Source: Planctomycetota bacterium (lineage in GTDB: Bacteria > Planctomycetota > UBA1135 > UBA2386). From it: DNA of 43,232 nt. Below, one piece after another: positions 17,684-26,303 of this stretch. A model generated the notes under the pieces. The model saw only the letters and a program-made list of their open reading frames with translations. It did not search any database and had not been told where the DNA came from. The stretch lies in the NCBI GenBank assembly GCA_016793305.1, contig JAEUHU010000574.1, forward strand, positions 1 through 43,232, written 5' to 3'. The first letter of the stretch is position 1. Each line of letters starts with the position of its first letter. The translations under genes and the position numbers were made by a program.

Positions 17684-18694
17684 TCACTGGCTGCAGAGAG
17701 CCGCGCCGCACAGCTTGTAGAGCAACCGCGCGCCGACGTTCGCATCCCATTCGTCGGCACCCGGCGCCACCTCGCACAGGTCGAACCCGACGATGCGGCG
17801 CCCACTCGCCACGAGGGTCTCGAGCAGGTGGACCGCCTCTCCGAACTGCAGCCCACCCGGCACCGGCGTGCCGGTGTGCGGGCACAGGGCCGGATCGAGC
17901 CCGTCGATGTCGAAGCTGACGTGAACCTCCCGCGGCAGCGCGTCGATCGCCTCGCGGCAGAGGCTGTCATAGCTCGCCCCGGCGAGGCGACGCCGCTGCC
18001 AGTCCTGGTCGAAGTGGGTCACGATCCGGCCGCCGCTCGACCGGATCGCCTCGAACTCCTGTTCACAGAAGTCGCGGATGCCGACCTGGACGAGGCGCTG
18101 CACCTCGGGCACCGAGCGCAGTACGTTGTCCATGATCGACGCGTGGCTCCATCGGAACCCTTCGTAGGCGACCCGCAGGTCGGCGTGGGCATCGACGTGC
18201 AGGATGCCGACCCCGGGGTGCCGTTCGGCGACGGCCCGGATCAGGCCGTACGGAACCGAGTGATCGCCGCCCAGCACCGCGGGAATGCGCCCGCTGTCGA
18301 GGATCCGTACGGCGGCGGCGTGCACGGCGGTGTTGACCCTGGCCCCCGACGCATCGACCTCGGCGAGTCGCGGATCGCCGGCCGGCAGGCCACCCAGTTC
18401 GATCGCCCTGCTGGCGGCTCGGCGTGCCGTCTCGTGCAGGGGCAGCAGCCAGGGCTCGGCAGGCAGCAGGTGGATGCCCCGTTCGTAGAAGCGGCCGAAA
18501 TGCAGGTCGAACAGGTCGACCTGGCGGCTCGCCGCGAGCACGGCCGCCGGGCCGTGTTCGGCGCCGGTACCGTAGGACACGGTGGCCGCGAACGGCACCG
18601 GGACGATGACCACGCGGCTGCTGCTCTCGTCGTGAGGCAGGCCGAACACGCCGCTGTCCGCCGGGGCTGCCGCGTTCGGATCGAAGGAACTCAT
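17684..18694 (-). CDS. speB: Agmatinase/arginase-family ureohydrolase
   Basis: Binuclear manganese hydrolase (336 residues) of the arginase fold, cleaving a guanidino group to give urea. Metal ligands are all visible: His in LGGDHSVPYG, Asp-His-Asp in ILHVDAHADLR, and the two Asp of SFDIDGLDPA. The N-terminal VPFAATVSYGTGAEHGPAAV loop is agmatinase-like. The family also includes guanidinases and formiminoglutamases, so the substrate is not settled by sequence. ATG at 18694 has GGGAAG three bases upstream. Its leader carries a long hairpin followed by seven T (18794-18888), which suggests premature termination control. cheA starts 94 bases beyond its stop. Confidence 0.88.
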   Translation of the reverse strand: MSSFDPNAAAPADSGVFGLPHDESSSRVVIVPVPFAATVSYGTGAEHGPAAVLAASRQVDLFDLHFGRFYERGIHLLPAEPWLLPLHETARRAASRAIELGGLPAGDPRLAEVDASGARVNTAVHAAAVRILDSGRIPAVLGGDHSVPYGLIRAVAERHPGVGILHVDAHADLRVAYEGFRWSHASIMDNVLRSVPEVQRLVQVGIRDFCEQEFEAIRSSGGRIVTHFDQDWQRRRLAGASYDSLCREAIDALPREVHVSFDIDGLDPALCPHTGTPVPGGLQFGEAVHLLETLVASGRRIVGFDLCEVAPGADEWDANVGARLLYKLCGAALCSQ

Positions 18695-18793
18695 CGCTTC
18701 CCGGTACGGGTCGAGCGGGTCAGCTGCAAGTGACCGCTTGGCGATCGTTCGCCGAGGGTTCGCGGTTCGCGGGAGATCGAGCTCGACCGCGAG

Positions 18794-18888
18794 AAAAAAA
18801 GGCTCCCTGGCCGGGGGGTACTACTCTCAGGAGGAGGAATCGTCAGAGGAGTCGGATACGGACAGGAGGAGAATCCAGCCAGGGAGCC
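18794..18888 (-). terminator. Intrinsic terminator-like stem with U7, 100 bases before the ureohydrolase start
   Basis: On the minus strand a 14-bp stem (18875-18888 with 18801-18814, one G-U pair) is followed at once by seven T (18800-18794). The loop is about 60 bases (18815-18874), very pyrimidine-rich, and contains TCCTCCTG twice (18863-18870 and 18828-18835). It could end a small RNA or act as an attenuator for the ureohydrolase gene. Confidence 0.65.
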
Positions 18889-18922
18889 CACCTCGTCTCG
18901 TTGCGGGTCCATGCCACCCGCA
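18794..18922 (-). ncRNA. Candidate structured leader or small RNA
   Basis: Two hairpins follow each other on the minus strand. The first is a perfect 7-bp stem (18902-18908 with 18916-18922, 7-base loop); the second is the long terminator-like stem ending in U7. A 73-codon frame starting at 18912 runs through both and ends over the ureohydrolase ATG, but it reads straight through the U tract and has an unlikely composition. The two TCCTCCTG loop motifs are complementary to Shine-Dalgarno sequences. I do not recognise a known riboswitch family. The rest of 18695-19067 shows no supported gene. Confidence 0.4.
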
Positions 18923-19067
18923 CCCCCTACTAGCGATCCCCCCTCGACCAGTTACCGATTCGGGCGAAGATCTTGTCCCCGCCGAGCCAAGGCCACTGTG
19001 CGGGCCGTGGCAGTTCCTGCTTGAGTCTGGTGGGCCGTTCTGCTTTCTTCTTCGCCCGCGAACGGTC

Positions 19068-19144
19068 GGCAGGATAGCTCAGCTGGTTAGAGCGGCGGCT
19101 TCATAAGCCGTAGGTCGCCGGTTCAAGTCCGGCTCCTGCTACCA
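19068..19144 (+). tRNA. tRNA with anticodon CAT (elongator Met, or Ile2)
   Basis: A full 77-base cloverleaf with encoded CCA. The acceptor stem pairs GGCAGGA with TCCTGCT (the first pair is G-U). D arm GCTC/GAGC; anticodon stem GCGGC/GCCGT; loop TTCATAA gives anticodon CAT; variable loop AGGTC; T arm GCCGG-TTCAAGT-CCGGC; discriminator A, then CCA at 19142-19144. The initiator is unlikely because position 1:72 is not C-A. Elongator tRNA-Met is favoured, but tRNA-Ile with a lysidine-modified CAT cannot be excluded. Confidence 0.93.
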
Positions 19145-19169
19145 CTTCCCTTTCCCTCGCCCGCGTTCT

Positions 19170-19205
19170 GGCTTGCCGGCTGGCTTGCCGGCTGGCTTGC
19201 CGGCA
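19170..19205. repeat. Three tandem 12-bp units between the tRNA and folE
   Basis: GGCTTGCCGGCT occurs three times head to tail (19170-19181, 19182-19193, 19194-19205; the last copy ends in A). Each unit holds GCCGGC palindromes, so it may fold when transcribed. It lies just past the folE stop on the minus strand and past the tRNA on the plus strand. Confidence 0.8.
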
Positions 19206-19212
19206 GGGGCCC

Positions 19213-19794
19213 TCAGCCACGCACGAGCTTCAAGAACTCGGTGCGTGTGCGCTCGTCCTTGCGGAACGACCCCAGCAGGCAGGACGTGACGGTGCTGCTG
19301 TTCTGCTTCTCGACCCCGCGCATCATCATGCACAGGTGCGAGGCCTCGACGACGACGCCGACGCCACGCGGTTGCAGCACTTCCTGCAACGCCTGGGCGA
19401 CCTGCATGGTCAGCCGCTCCTGGACCTGGAGGCGGCGCGCGTAGATCTCGACGACGCGGGCGATCTTCGACAGACCGACGATCTTCTTGCTCGGGATGTA
19501 GGCGACGTGCGCCTTGCCGAAGAACGGTGCCAGGTGGTGTTCGCACAGCGAGTAGAGCTCGATGTTCTTCACCAGCACCATCTCGTCGGTCTCGGCCTCG
19601 AACAGCGCGTCGCCGATCACCTTCTTCGGGTCCTGCTGGTATCCGGCCGTGTAGAAGCGGAACGCCTTCTCGACGCGGCGCGGCGTGTCGCGCAGGCCTT
19701 CCCGCTCCGGGCTCGGATCGAGGTCCTGCAGCATGCGGGACACCGACGCCTGGAACGGGGTCGGCTCCGCGGGGTGGTCCGGCTTGGCGCTCAT
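19213..19794 (-). CDS. folE: GTP cyclohydrolase I FolE
   Basis: Converts GTP to dihydroneopterin triphosphate, the first step to folate and a source of pterins. It has 193 residues. The zinc ligands are Cys and His in [14 protein letters not shown] and Cys in [10 protein letters not shown]. Other family blocks are [29 protein letters not shown] and [10 protein letters not shown]. The N-terminal ~20 residues ([11 protein letters not shown]) are a flexible tail. It lies 76 bases after the pilB-type gene on the same strand, the last gene of that run, with no functional tie to pili that I can see. Confidence 0.97.
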   Translation of the reverse strand: MSAKPDHPAEPTPFQASVSRMLQDLDPSPEREGLRDTPRRVEKAFRFYTAGYQQDPKKVIGDALFEAETDEMVLVKNIELYSLCEHHLAPFFGKAHVAYIPSKKIVGLSKIARVVEIYARRLQVQERLTMQVAQALQEVLQPRGVGVVVEASHLCMMMRGVEKQNSSTVTSCLLGSFRKDERTRTEFLKLVRG

Positions 19795-19870
19795 GCCAGT
19801 CGTTCTAGCTGGCGGGCCGGCCGACGGCCACCTGCTGGCACGGCTCGTCTCGATCCGGGCCGACCCGGCG

Positions 19871-21562
19871 TCAGTTGCCCAACGTCTCGCGGAGCACTTC
19901 CTCGGCGGTCGTGTGGCCGTCGAACACGGCGCTCAGGCCGTTCTCGCGCAGGGTCACGAGCCCCCCTTCGACCGCCGCCGTCTGCAGCGCCGTCGTGCTG
20001 GCGCCCTGCAGAATCAGCTCGCGCATGCGATCGTCGACGTCGAGGATCTCGGTGATCGCCATGCGGCCGCGGTAGCCGGTGAAGTTGCAGCGTGCGCAGC
20101 CCTTGCCGTAGGCGAACTTCTTGCCGAGCACCTGCTCGTGGGTCAGGCCGAGCCGGCGCAGCACTTCGTCGGCGGGCTCGTAGAAGGTCTTGCACTCGCT
20201 GCAGACACGGCGGACCAGGCGCTGCGCGAGGATGCCTTGCACCGTCGCGGTCAGCAGGAACGGCTCGATGCCGATGTCGACGAGGCGCGTCACCGCGGAG
20301 GCGGCGTCGTTCGTGTGCAGGGTCGAGAACACCAGGTGGCCGGTCAGGCTCGCTTCGATCGCCGTCTGCGCGGTCTCCCGGTCGCGGATCTCGCCGACCA
20401 GGATCACGTCCGGGTCCTGGCGCAGGATGGTGCGCAGCACCGACGCGTAGCTGACGCCGATCTCCTCGTTCACCGGCACCTGGATGATGCCTTCGAGGTC
20501 GTACTCGACCGGGTCCTCGACGGTGATGACCTTGGTGTCCTCCTTGTTGGCCTCGTTGAGCATCGCGTACAGCGTGGTCGTCTTGCCCGAACCGGTCGGG
20601 CCGGTGACCAGCACGATGCCGTGCGGCAGGGCGACGAAACGACGCAGGTGCTCCTTCACCTCGGTGACGAGGCCGAGGTTGTCGAGGCTCAGCGACACGT
20701 TGCTGCGGTCGAGGATGCGCATCACGGTCGACTCGCCGAACATGGTCGGCAGGGTCGACACGCGCAGGTCGACGGACCGCCCGCCGACGGTCAGTTCGAT
20801 GCGGCCGTCCTGCGGCAGGCGCGTCTCGGCGATGTCGAGGTCGGACATGACCTTGACGCGCGCGATCAGAGCTTCGGCGAGGTGTGGCGGCGGCGCCTCG
20901 AGTTCGAACAGCGAGCCGTCGACGCGGTAGCGGATCTTGAAGTCGCCTTCGAACGGTTCGAGATGGATGTCGGAGGCCTTGTCGCGGATCGCCTGGTAGA
21001 GGATGTAGTTCAGCAGCTTCACGACCGGTGCTGCCGAAGCCATCGCGGCCTTGTCCTCGAGGTCGAACTTGCCGCCCTGCTGCTGCAGTTCCTGCACCAG
21101 CTCGCGCATGCGCTGCTTGCCGTCGGCCGCGTCCTCGCGGTAGTAGCGGTCGAGCCCCTGCTGGATCAGCGCCGCGTCGGCGACCACGCCGCTGATCTCG
21201 CAGCCGCTGGTGAAGCCGAGGTCCTGCAGCATCGCCGCCCCCGCCGGGTCGGCGATCGCCACCTTCAGCTTCCGCCCCTCGAGCACCACCGGCAGCACGC
21301 CGAACGCCCGCGCCGTCGCCAGGTCGATCTTGCCGATCGCATCCTGCTGCGGCGGCGTCGTCGCCAGATCGTGGAACGGCAGCCCCGCCTGGCTCGCCAG
21401 GGCCCGGGTCACGTCGAGCGTCTCGACCGCCCCCATGCCGACCAGGATCTCGCCGATCCGGCCGCCCTTCTCGCGCTGGATCGCGAGGGCCTCCTGCACC
21501 ATGCCCTCGTGGATCAGGCCGAGTTCCTTCAGGATCTGGCCGAGCAGTCGCCGTGGCGCCAT
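19871..21562 (-). CDS. pilB: PilB/GspE-type assembly ATPase (first paralogue)
   Basis: Hexameric cytoplasmic ATPase driving type IV pilus extension or type II secretion (563 residues). The N-terminal MshEN/T2SSE_N domain spans ~1-145 ([20 protein letters not shown]), followed by [20 protein letters not shown]. The ATPase core has Walker [13 protein letters not shown], an Asp box, Walker [14 protein letters not shown] and a His box [13 protein letters not shown]. The zinc module has CSEC and CARC. ATG at 21562 lies 4 bases after the pilT stop. A companion paralogue lies on the other side of pilT, so the two may serve different systems. No pilin, pilC or secretin is in the window. Confidence 0.93.
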   Translation of the reverse strand: MAPRRLLGQILKELGLIHEGMVQEALAIQREKGGRIGEILVGMGAVETLDVTRALASQAGLPFHDLATTPPQQDAIGKIDLATARAFGVLPVVLEGRKLKVAIADPAGAAMLQDLGFTSGCEISGVVADAALIQQGLDRYYREDAADGKQRMRELVQELQQQGGKFDLEDKAAMASAAPVVKLLNYILYQAIRDKASDIHLEPFEGDFKIRYRVDGSLFELEAPPPHLAEALIARVKVMSDLDIAETRLPQDGRIELTVGGRSVDLRVSTLPTMFGESTVMRILDRSNVSLSLDNLGLVTEVKEHLRRFVALPHGIVLVTGPTGSGKTTTLYAMLNEANKEDTKVITVEDPVEYDLEGIIQVPVNEEIGVSYASVLRTILRQDPDVILVGEIRDRETAQTAIEASLTGHLVFSTLHTNDAASAVTRLVDIGIEPFLLTATVQGILAQRLVRRVCSECKTFYEPADEVLRRLGLTHEQVLGKKFAYGKGCARCNFTGYRGRMAITEILDVDDRMRELILQGASTTALQTAAVEGGLVTLRENGLSAVFDGHTTAEEVLRETLGN

Positions 21563-21566
21563 GAGG

Positions 21567-22628
21567 TCACTCCGCTCCGCCGCCCATGCGGACGGCGAGG
21601 CCCTTGCGGTCGAAGGCGCGCTCGAGCGCCACCTCCCTGTCGATGCGACCGCCGCGCCACAGGTCCAGCAGGCAGTCGTCCATCAGCAGCATGCCCTGGC
21701 GGCGGCTGGTCTGCAGCACCGACGGGATCTTGAAGGTCTCGCACTTGCGGATGTGGTTCTCGATCGCCGGGTTGTTCAGCATGATCTCGAACCCCGCGAC
21801 GCGGCCACCACTGGCCGAAGGGATCAGGATCTGCGAGATCACCGCCACCAGCGACAGCGACAGCTGCGCCCGGATCTGCTCCTGCTGCTCGCGCGGATAC
21901 TGGTCGATGATGCGATCGACGGTGCGCGCGGCCCCGGTCGTGTGCAGCGTGCCGAACACCAGGTGGCCCGTCTCGGCGGCGGTGATCGCCGCCGACGTCG
22001 TCTCGAGGTCGCGCATCTCGCCGAGCAGGATCACGTCCGGGTCCTGGCGCAGCGCCCGTCGCATCGCCTCCGCGAACGAAGGCACGTCGGTGCCGACCTC
22101 GCGCTGCGTCACCTGCGACTTCTTGTGGGTGTGGTAGTACTCGACCGGGTCCTCGATCGTGATGATGTGCACGTCGCGGTTCTTGTTGATCCAGTCGATC
22201 ATCGTCGCCAGCGTCGTGGTCTTGCCCGACCCGGTCGGGCCGGTGACCAGCACGAGCCCGCGGTGCAGGTGCAGCAGCTGCTGCGCCGACTCCGGCAGGC
22301 CGATCTGCTCGAACGTCATCAGCTTCTGTGGGATCTGGCGCATCACCAAGCCGCGCATGCCCTTCTGGGTCAGCACGCTGACACGGAACCGGCACTTGTC
22401 GCCATGCGCGTAGCCGAAGTCCGTCGTGCCGGAGCGCAGCAGCTCGTCCCAGTTGCGCTGCGGCGAGATCTGCTTGGCCATCGCCTCGGTGAGCTCCGGC
22501 GTCAGCATCGGTCCGTCGACCTCGACGAGTCCGGCACCGAGGCGGAACACCGGCTTGCGACCGACCGACAGGTGGATGTCCGCGGCACCGCGCTGGTGGG
22601 CGGCGTCCATCAAGGCGTGAATGTCCAT
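21567..22628 (-). CDS. pilT: Type IV pilus retraction ATPase PilT
   Basis: Powers pilus depolymerisation and twitching (353 residues). It lacks the long N-terminal domain and zinc module of PilB and shows PilT blocks: AADIHLSVGRKPVFRL at the N-terminus, Walker [18 protein letters not shown], Walker B ILLGEMRDLETTSAA, His box TGHLVFGTLHTTGAARTVD, and the C-terminal EIMLNNPAIENHIR with a following KTFKIPS-like segment. ATG at 22628. It lies 40 bases after one PilB-type gene and 4 bases before another, suggesting a motor-only operon. Confidence 0.96.
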   Translation of the reverse strand: MDIHALMDAAHQRGAADIHLSVGRKPVFRLGAGLVEVDGPMLTPELTEAMAKQISPQRNWDELLRSGTTDFGYAHGDKCRFRVSVLTQKGMRGLVMRQIPQKLMTFEQIGLPESAQQLLHLHRGLVLVTGPTGSGKTTTLATMIDWINKNRDVHIITIEDPVEYYHTHKKSQVTQREVGTDVPSFAEAMRRALRQDPDVILLGEMRDLETTSAAITAAETGHLVFGTLHTTGAARTVDRIIDQYPREQQEQIRAQLSLSLVAVISQILIPSASGGRVAGFEIMLNNPAIENHIRKCETFKIPSVLQTSRRQGMLLMDDCLLDLWRGGRIDREVALERAFDRKGLAVRMGGGAE

Positions 22629-22668
22629 GGCTTCTCTGAGTCTCGGAAGTCGTCGTCTCGGGGAGTCG

Positions 22669-24315
22669 TCAGACGGCCGCGACGACGCGCAGCAGTTCCT
22701 GGATCGTGGTCTGGCCCTGGGTGACCTTGCGCACGCCGTCCTGCAGCAGCGTCGACATGCCGCCGGACTGCCACGCGTACTCCCGCAACCGGACCATCGG
22801 TTCGCCGCGGAAGGTCATCTCGCGCAAGGTCGTGTCCATCTGCAGCAGTTCGTAGATGCCGAGCCGCCCCTTGTAGCCCGAGTGGTTGCAGGCCGGGCAG
22901 CCCTCGGCGCGGAAGAACGTCGCCTCGCCGACCCGTCCCGGATCGATGCCGATGCTGCGCAGTTCGGCCGCCGTCGGTTCGTAGGGGGTCCGGCAGTGCG
23001 TGCACAGCACACGCAGCAGCCGCTGCGCCAACACCGCCTGCACCGACGCAGCGACCAGGAACGGCTTCACGCCCATGTCGGTGAGGCGGGTGATCGCCGA
23101 GGCCGAGTCGTTGGTGTGCAGCGTCGAGAACACCAGGTGTCCGGTCAGCGCCGCCTGCACGGCGATCTCGGCGGTCTCCTTGTCGCGGATCTCGCCGACC
23201 AGGATCACGTTCGGCGCCTGGCGCAGCATCGCGCGCAGGATCCGCGCGAAGGTCAGGCCGATGCGGCTCTTCACCTGGCACTGGTTGATGCCGCGGATGT
23301 TGAACTCGACCGGATCCTCGGCGGTGATGATCTTGACGTCGGGGCGGTTCAGCTCCTGCAGCGCCGCGTAGAGGGTCGTCGTCTTGCCGGAGCCGGTCGG
23401 TCCGGTGACCAGCACGATGCCGTTCGGGCGCGCGATCACGCGCTGGAAGCGATCGCGGTCGTGCCCCTCGAAGCCCAGCGCCTGCAGGCTCATCAGCCCG
23501 CGCTCCTTGTCGAGCAGGCGCATCACGATGGTCTCGCCGTGGCTGCCCGGCAGCACCGAGGTGCGGATGTCGATGTCGCGCCCTTCGACGCGGAACGAGA
23601 TGCGGCCGTCCTGGGGCTTGCGCTTCTCGGCGATGTCGAGCCCGGCCATGATCTTCAGGCGCGACGTCAGCGGCGCCAGCAGGGTCGGCTCCAGCGACGC
23701 GATCTCCTTCAACACGCCGTCGATGCGGTAGCGGACCCGCACCCGCTGCTGGAACGGTTCGACGTGGATGTCGCTGGCCCGCTGCTGCAGCGCTTCCTCG
23801 ATCGTGCGTCCGACCAGCCGGATGATCGGCGCGTCCTCGCTCTCGGCCGCCGTGGCCGCACCGGCGCTGCCGCCGCTGCGAGGTCCTTCGGCACCGACCA
23901 GCTTGCGCAGCGCCTGCTTCAACGCTTGGGGAGGCATCAGCGCACACTGCACGGTGCAGCCGGCCAGGAAGCCGAGGTTGTCGGCCACGAACGTGCGCAC
24001 CGGGTCGTCGATCGCCACCCACAGCACGCCGTCCTTCCACAGCACCGGCAGCGCTTCGTTCTGCTCGATCTGCTCCTTCGGGACCTTCTTGATCGCCTCT
24101 GCCTGCGGCTGCAGCTTGCCCGGATCGACGAACTTGAGCCCGTGCGCCTTGGCCAGGACACGCCACACCGCAGCCTCGTCGGCGAGGTTCAGCGCGACGA
24201 TGGTGCGTTCGAGCGGCGTGCCACGGCTCGCGGCGGCGGCTTCGGCCTTGGCGAGTCGATCGGAATCGAGGACGTTCGCCTCGAGCAAGAGGCGCCGGAA
24301 GGTCTCGGAGCTCAA
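22669..24315 (-). CDS. GspE/PilB-type assembly ATPase (second paralogue)
   Basis: A 548-residue traffic ATPase. Domains are: N-terminal T2SSE_N (~1-150, TFRRLLLEANVLDSDRLAKA), a linker, SDIHVEPFQQRVRVRYRIDG, Walker [19 protein letters not shown], Walker [16 protein letters not shown], His box [18 protein letters not shown], and a zinc module with CTHC and CPAC. The frame is open up to 24552, but that would cross the divergent FKBP gene; TTG at 24315 gives a normal N-terminus and is chosen, without a clear Shine-Dalgarno. It heads the run to pilT, pilB and folE. A type II secretion role (GspE) is the alternative. Confidence 0.88.
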   Translation of the reverse strand: MSSETFRRLLLEANVLDSDRLAKAEAAAASRGTPLERTIVALNLADEAAVWRVLAKAHGLKFVDPGKLQPQAEAIKKVPKEQIEQNEALPVLWKDGVLWVAIDDPVRTFVADNLGFLAGCTVQCALMPPQALKQALRKLVGAEGPRSGGSAGAATAAESEDAPIIRLVGRTIEEALQQRASDIHVEPFQQRVRVRYRIDGVLKEIASLEPTLLAPLTSRLKIMAGLDIAEKRKPQDGRISFRVEGRDIDIRTSVLPGSHGETIVMRLLDKERGLMSLQALGFEGHDRDRFQRVIARPNGIVLVTGPTGSGKTTTLYAALQELNRPDVKIITAEDPVEFNIRGINQCQVKSRIGLTFARILRAMLRQAPNVILVGEIRDKETAEIAVQAALTGHLVFSTLHTNDSASAITRLTDMGVKPFLVAASVQAVLAQRLLRVLCTHCRTPYEPTAAELRSIGIDPGRVGEATFFRAEGCPACNHSGYKGRLGIYELLQMDTTLREMTFRGEPMVRLREYAWQSGGMSTLLQDGVRKVTQGQTTIQELLRVVAAV

Positions 24316-24514
24316 CGCTTGGACGTCGTGGGAGAGGGGGCGACGCAGGTTATGCGCGAAGCCCGGCGACGAAGGAAGGCCCTGCCGTCGATGCAGGCCG
24401 CGACGTGGTGGCGCCAGTGCCGTGGCGCCGAGCCCGACGGATCGAGTTCCGAGCCCGCCGGCCGGTGTGCTGCCGCTGTCCTCCGGGCCGCCTTCCGCTA
24501 TCCTCCCCGCCCCC

Positions 24515-25009
24515 ATGAAACCCGCGATCGCCGACGGCCACGTCGTCACCATCCACTACAAGCTCACTCTCGACGACGGTTCGATCGCCGACCAGTCGGT
24601 CGGGGGCGAGCCACTCGTCTATCTGCACGGCTCGCAGAACATCGTGCCGGGCCTCGAGCGCCAGCTGACCGGCAAGAAGGTCGGCGAGAAGCTCGACGTC
24701 GTGGTGTCGGCGAACGAAGGTTACGGCGACTACGACCCGGCCAAGGACACCTCGGTGCCCAAGGCCCAGTTCCCGCCGAACGTCGACCTGCAGCCCGGCA
24801 TGGCCTTCCAGACCCGCGACCGGCTCGGGCGGCCGATGCCGGTCTGGGTCCGTGCGGTCAAGGACGACCAGGTGACGATCACCGCGAACCATCCACTGGC
24901 CGGCCAGCGGCTGAACTTCGCGGTCGAGGTCGTCGACTGCCGCCGCGCCACGCACGAAGAGAAGCAGCACGGCCACGCGCACGGTCCGGGTGGGCACCAC
25001 CACCACTGA
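24515..25009 (+). CDS. SlyD-like FKBP peptidyl-prolyl isomerase
   Basis: A 164-residue isomerase/chaperone. The FKBP half-domains (VVTIHYKLTLDDGSIADQS and EGYGDYDPAKD) flank an IF insert (PPNVDLQPGMAFQTRD), as in SlyD. The C-terminus is His-rich (KQHGHAHGPGGHHHH), a likely nickel or other metal binding tail. ATG at 24515 follows a C-rich leader; the long frame upstream is a shadow of the divergent ATPase gene. The 199-base region between them holds both promoters; I see no other gene in it. Confidence 0.92.
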   Translation: MKPAIADGHVVTIHYKLTLDDGSIADQSVGGEPLVYLHGSQNIVPGLERQLTGKKVGEKLDVVVSANEGYGDYDPAKDTSVPKAQFPPNVDLQPGMAFQTRDRLGRPMPVWVRAVKDDQVTITANHPLAGQRLNFAVEVVDCRRATHEEKQHGHAHGPGGHHHH

Positions 25010-25091
25010 CACGGATCGCGGTTCCGCGCGCGGATCGTGCGGGACCGATGCTGGCGCAGGCTCTTCGTTCCTCGCCCGATCCGGGCGCCGC

Positions 25092-26222
25092 TCACTTCGC
25101 CGGCAACTTGCCGGCGAACTTGCCGGGGTCGGCCAGGAACGCCGCCTTGCACTTGCCGCAGCAGAAGCCGATCCGCCGGCCCTCGTGCTCGACGGTGTGC
25201 TGCGGATCGACCGGCTTGTCGGCGACGGGGCACGTCACGTTGACGGGCTTGCCGCGCTCCTTCGCCTCGTTGGCTTCGCGGCTCGCAGCGGCGAGCCTGG
25301 CCTCGGCATAGTCGCCGAGGTCGACCACGAGGTTCGGCGACCGCTCCACGGCCGCCCCCTTGCCTGCCGGCGTGACCTGCGACTGCCACGCATAGACGCG
25401 GCGCAGACCCGCCGACCGCGCCAGGGCCAGCAGGCCGCGGTCGCCGAGCTTCGTGCCGACGGCGTTCACGGTCTCCAACCGGCGCAGCTCCTGCAGCGCT
25501 GCGAACGCGGCGTCGCCGAGCCCCGTGTTCGCGACCTGGAGCCGCCGCAGCTGGGCCAACTTGGCGAGTTCCGGTGCACTGGCGTCGCCGATCGCCGTGC
25601 GCCCGAGGTCGAGCCATACGAGGCGCGGCGCCAGGGCTTCGATGCCGCGCAGCGTGGCGTCGTCCAGGCGAGCCCCGAGCAGCGACAGGTTCGCCTGCAA
25701 GGCCTCGGTGTCCTTGGCGACGACCTGGACCAACGCCCCGAGCCGGGTGAGCCGCGCGACCTCGGCATCGAGCCGGGCCCGGGCCGCCTCGTCGAGCGGC
25801 GGCAGTTCGAAGGTCGTCTTCGGCATCTGGGCCGCTGCCAGGCGTTCACGCAGCCAGTCGTCGCCGGCCGCGGGCCAGTCGGCCCCTTCGGTGACCCAGC
25901 GGCGCAACGTCGCCTGCTGCTCGGCCGACAGCGGCTCCCCCTTCTGCGGCATCACCTCGTCGTCGTCCGCCGGCAAGGCGAGGCGACGCAGGAACTCGCT
26001 CTCGTCCGGCTTGCCCGCCACGAGGCTCGGCGTCTCGCCGGCGAACGCGAGCACCCGCTGGTCGAGCCGGAGGTCGCCCTTCTGCTTCTCCGGACCGTGG
26101 CAGTCGATGCAGCGTTCGAGCAGCACCGGCGCCACCTGCTTCACGAAGTCGACGCGCTCGGCAGGCGGGTTCGCCTGGGCCAGGGCCGTGGACGCGAACA
26201 AGGCGACGAGCAGCGGGCGCAT
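25092..26222 (-). CDS. Planctomycete-type cytochrome c / LRR / TRASH-domain protein
   Basis: A 376-residue exported protein. The signal peptide ends near residue 17 (LLVALFASTALAQA). A PSCyt1-like heme segment follows, with C38-I-D-C41-H42 and LLERCIDCHGPEKQKGDLRL. A heptad-rich helix (~120-175) leads to short leucine-rich repeats (~180-290, for example LAQLRRLQVANTGLGDAAF). The C-terminal ~50 residues resemble a YHS/TRASH metal-binding domain (VTCPVADKPVD, then GFCCGKCKAAFLADPGKFAG). PSCyt1 is a planctomycete hallmark. The stop faces the FKBP gene. Heme attachment and a metal-binding end suggest a periplasmic redox or metal role; the partner is unknown. Confidence 0.85.
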   Translation of the reverse strand: MRPLLVALFASTALAQANPPAERVDFVKQVAPVLLERCIDCHGPEKQKGDLRLDQRVLAFAGETPSLVAGKPDESEFLRRLALPADDDEVMPQKGEPLSAEQQATLRRWVTEGADWPAAGDDWLRERLAAAQMPKTTFELPPLDEAARARLDAEVARLTRLGALVQVVAKDTEALQANLSLLGARLDDATLRGIEALAPRLVWLDLGRTAIGDASAPELAKLAQLRRLQVANTGLGDAAFAALQELRRLETVNAVGTKLGDRGLLALARSAGLRRVYAWQSQVTPAGKGAAVERSPNLVVDLGDYAEARLAAASREANEAKERGKPVNVTCPVADKPVDPQHTVEHEGRRIGFCCGKCKAAFLADPGKFAGKLPAK

Positions 26223-26303
26223 GCGGCGATCATCGCGGCCGCCCCCGGTCGCGCAAGCCGCCTTCCCTTCACCACGCAGCGGGGCGCGCTGCGCCGCTCC
26301 AGC

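Noticed and set aside
18801..18888. Known riboswitch (guanidine-I type) in the ureohydrolase leader
   Set aside because: I could not match its conserved core to the sequence; only the stem and U tract are certain.
18691..18912. 73-codon minus-strand frame ending over the ureohydrolase start, possible leader peptide
   Set aside because: It reads through the terminator-like stem and the U tract, has no good binding site, and lacks a codon cluster that would suggest classical attenuation.
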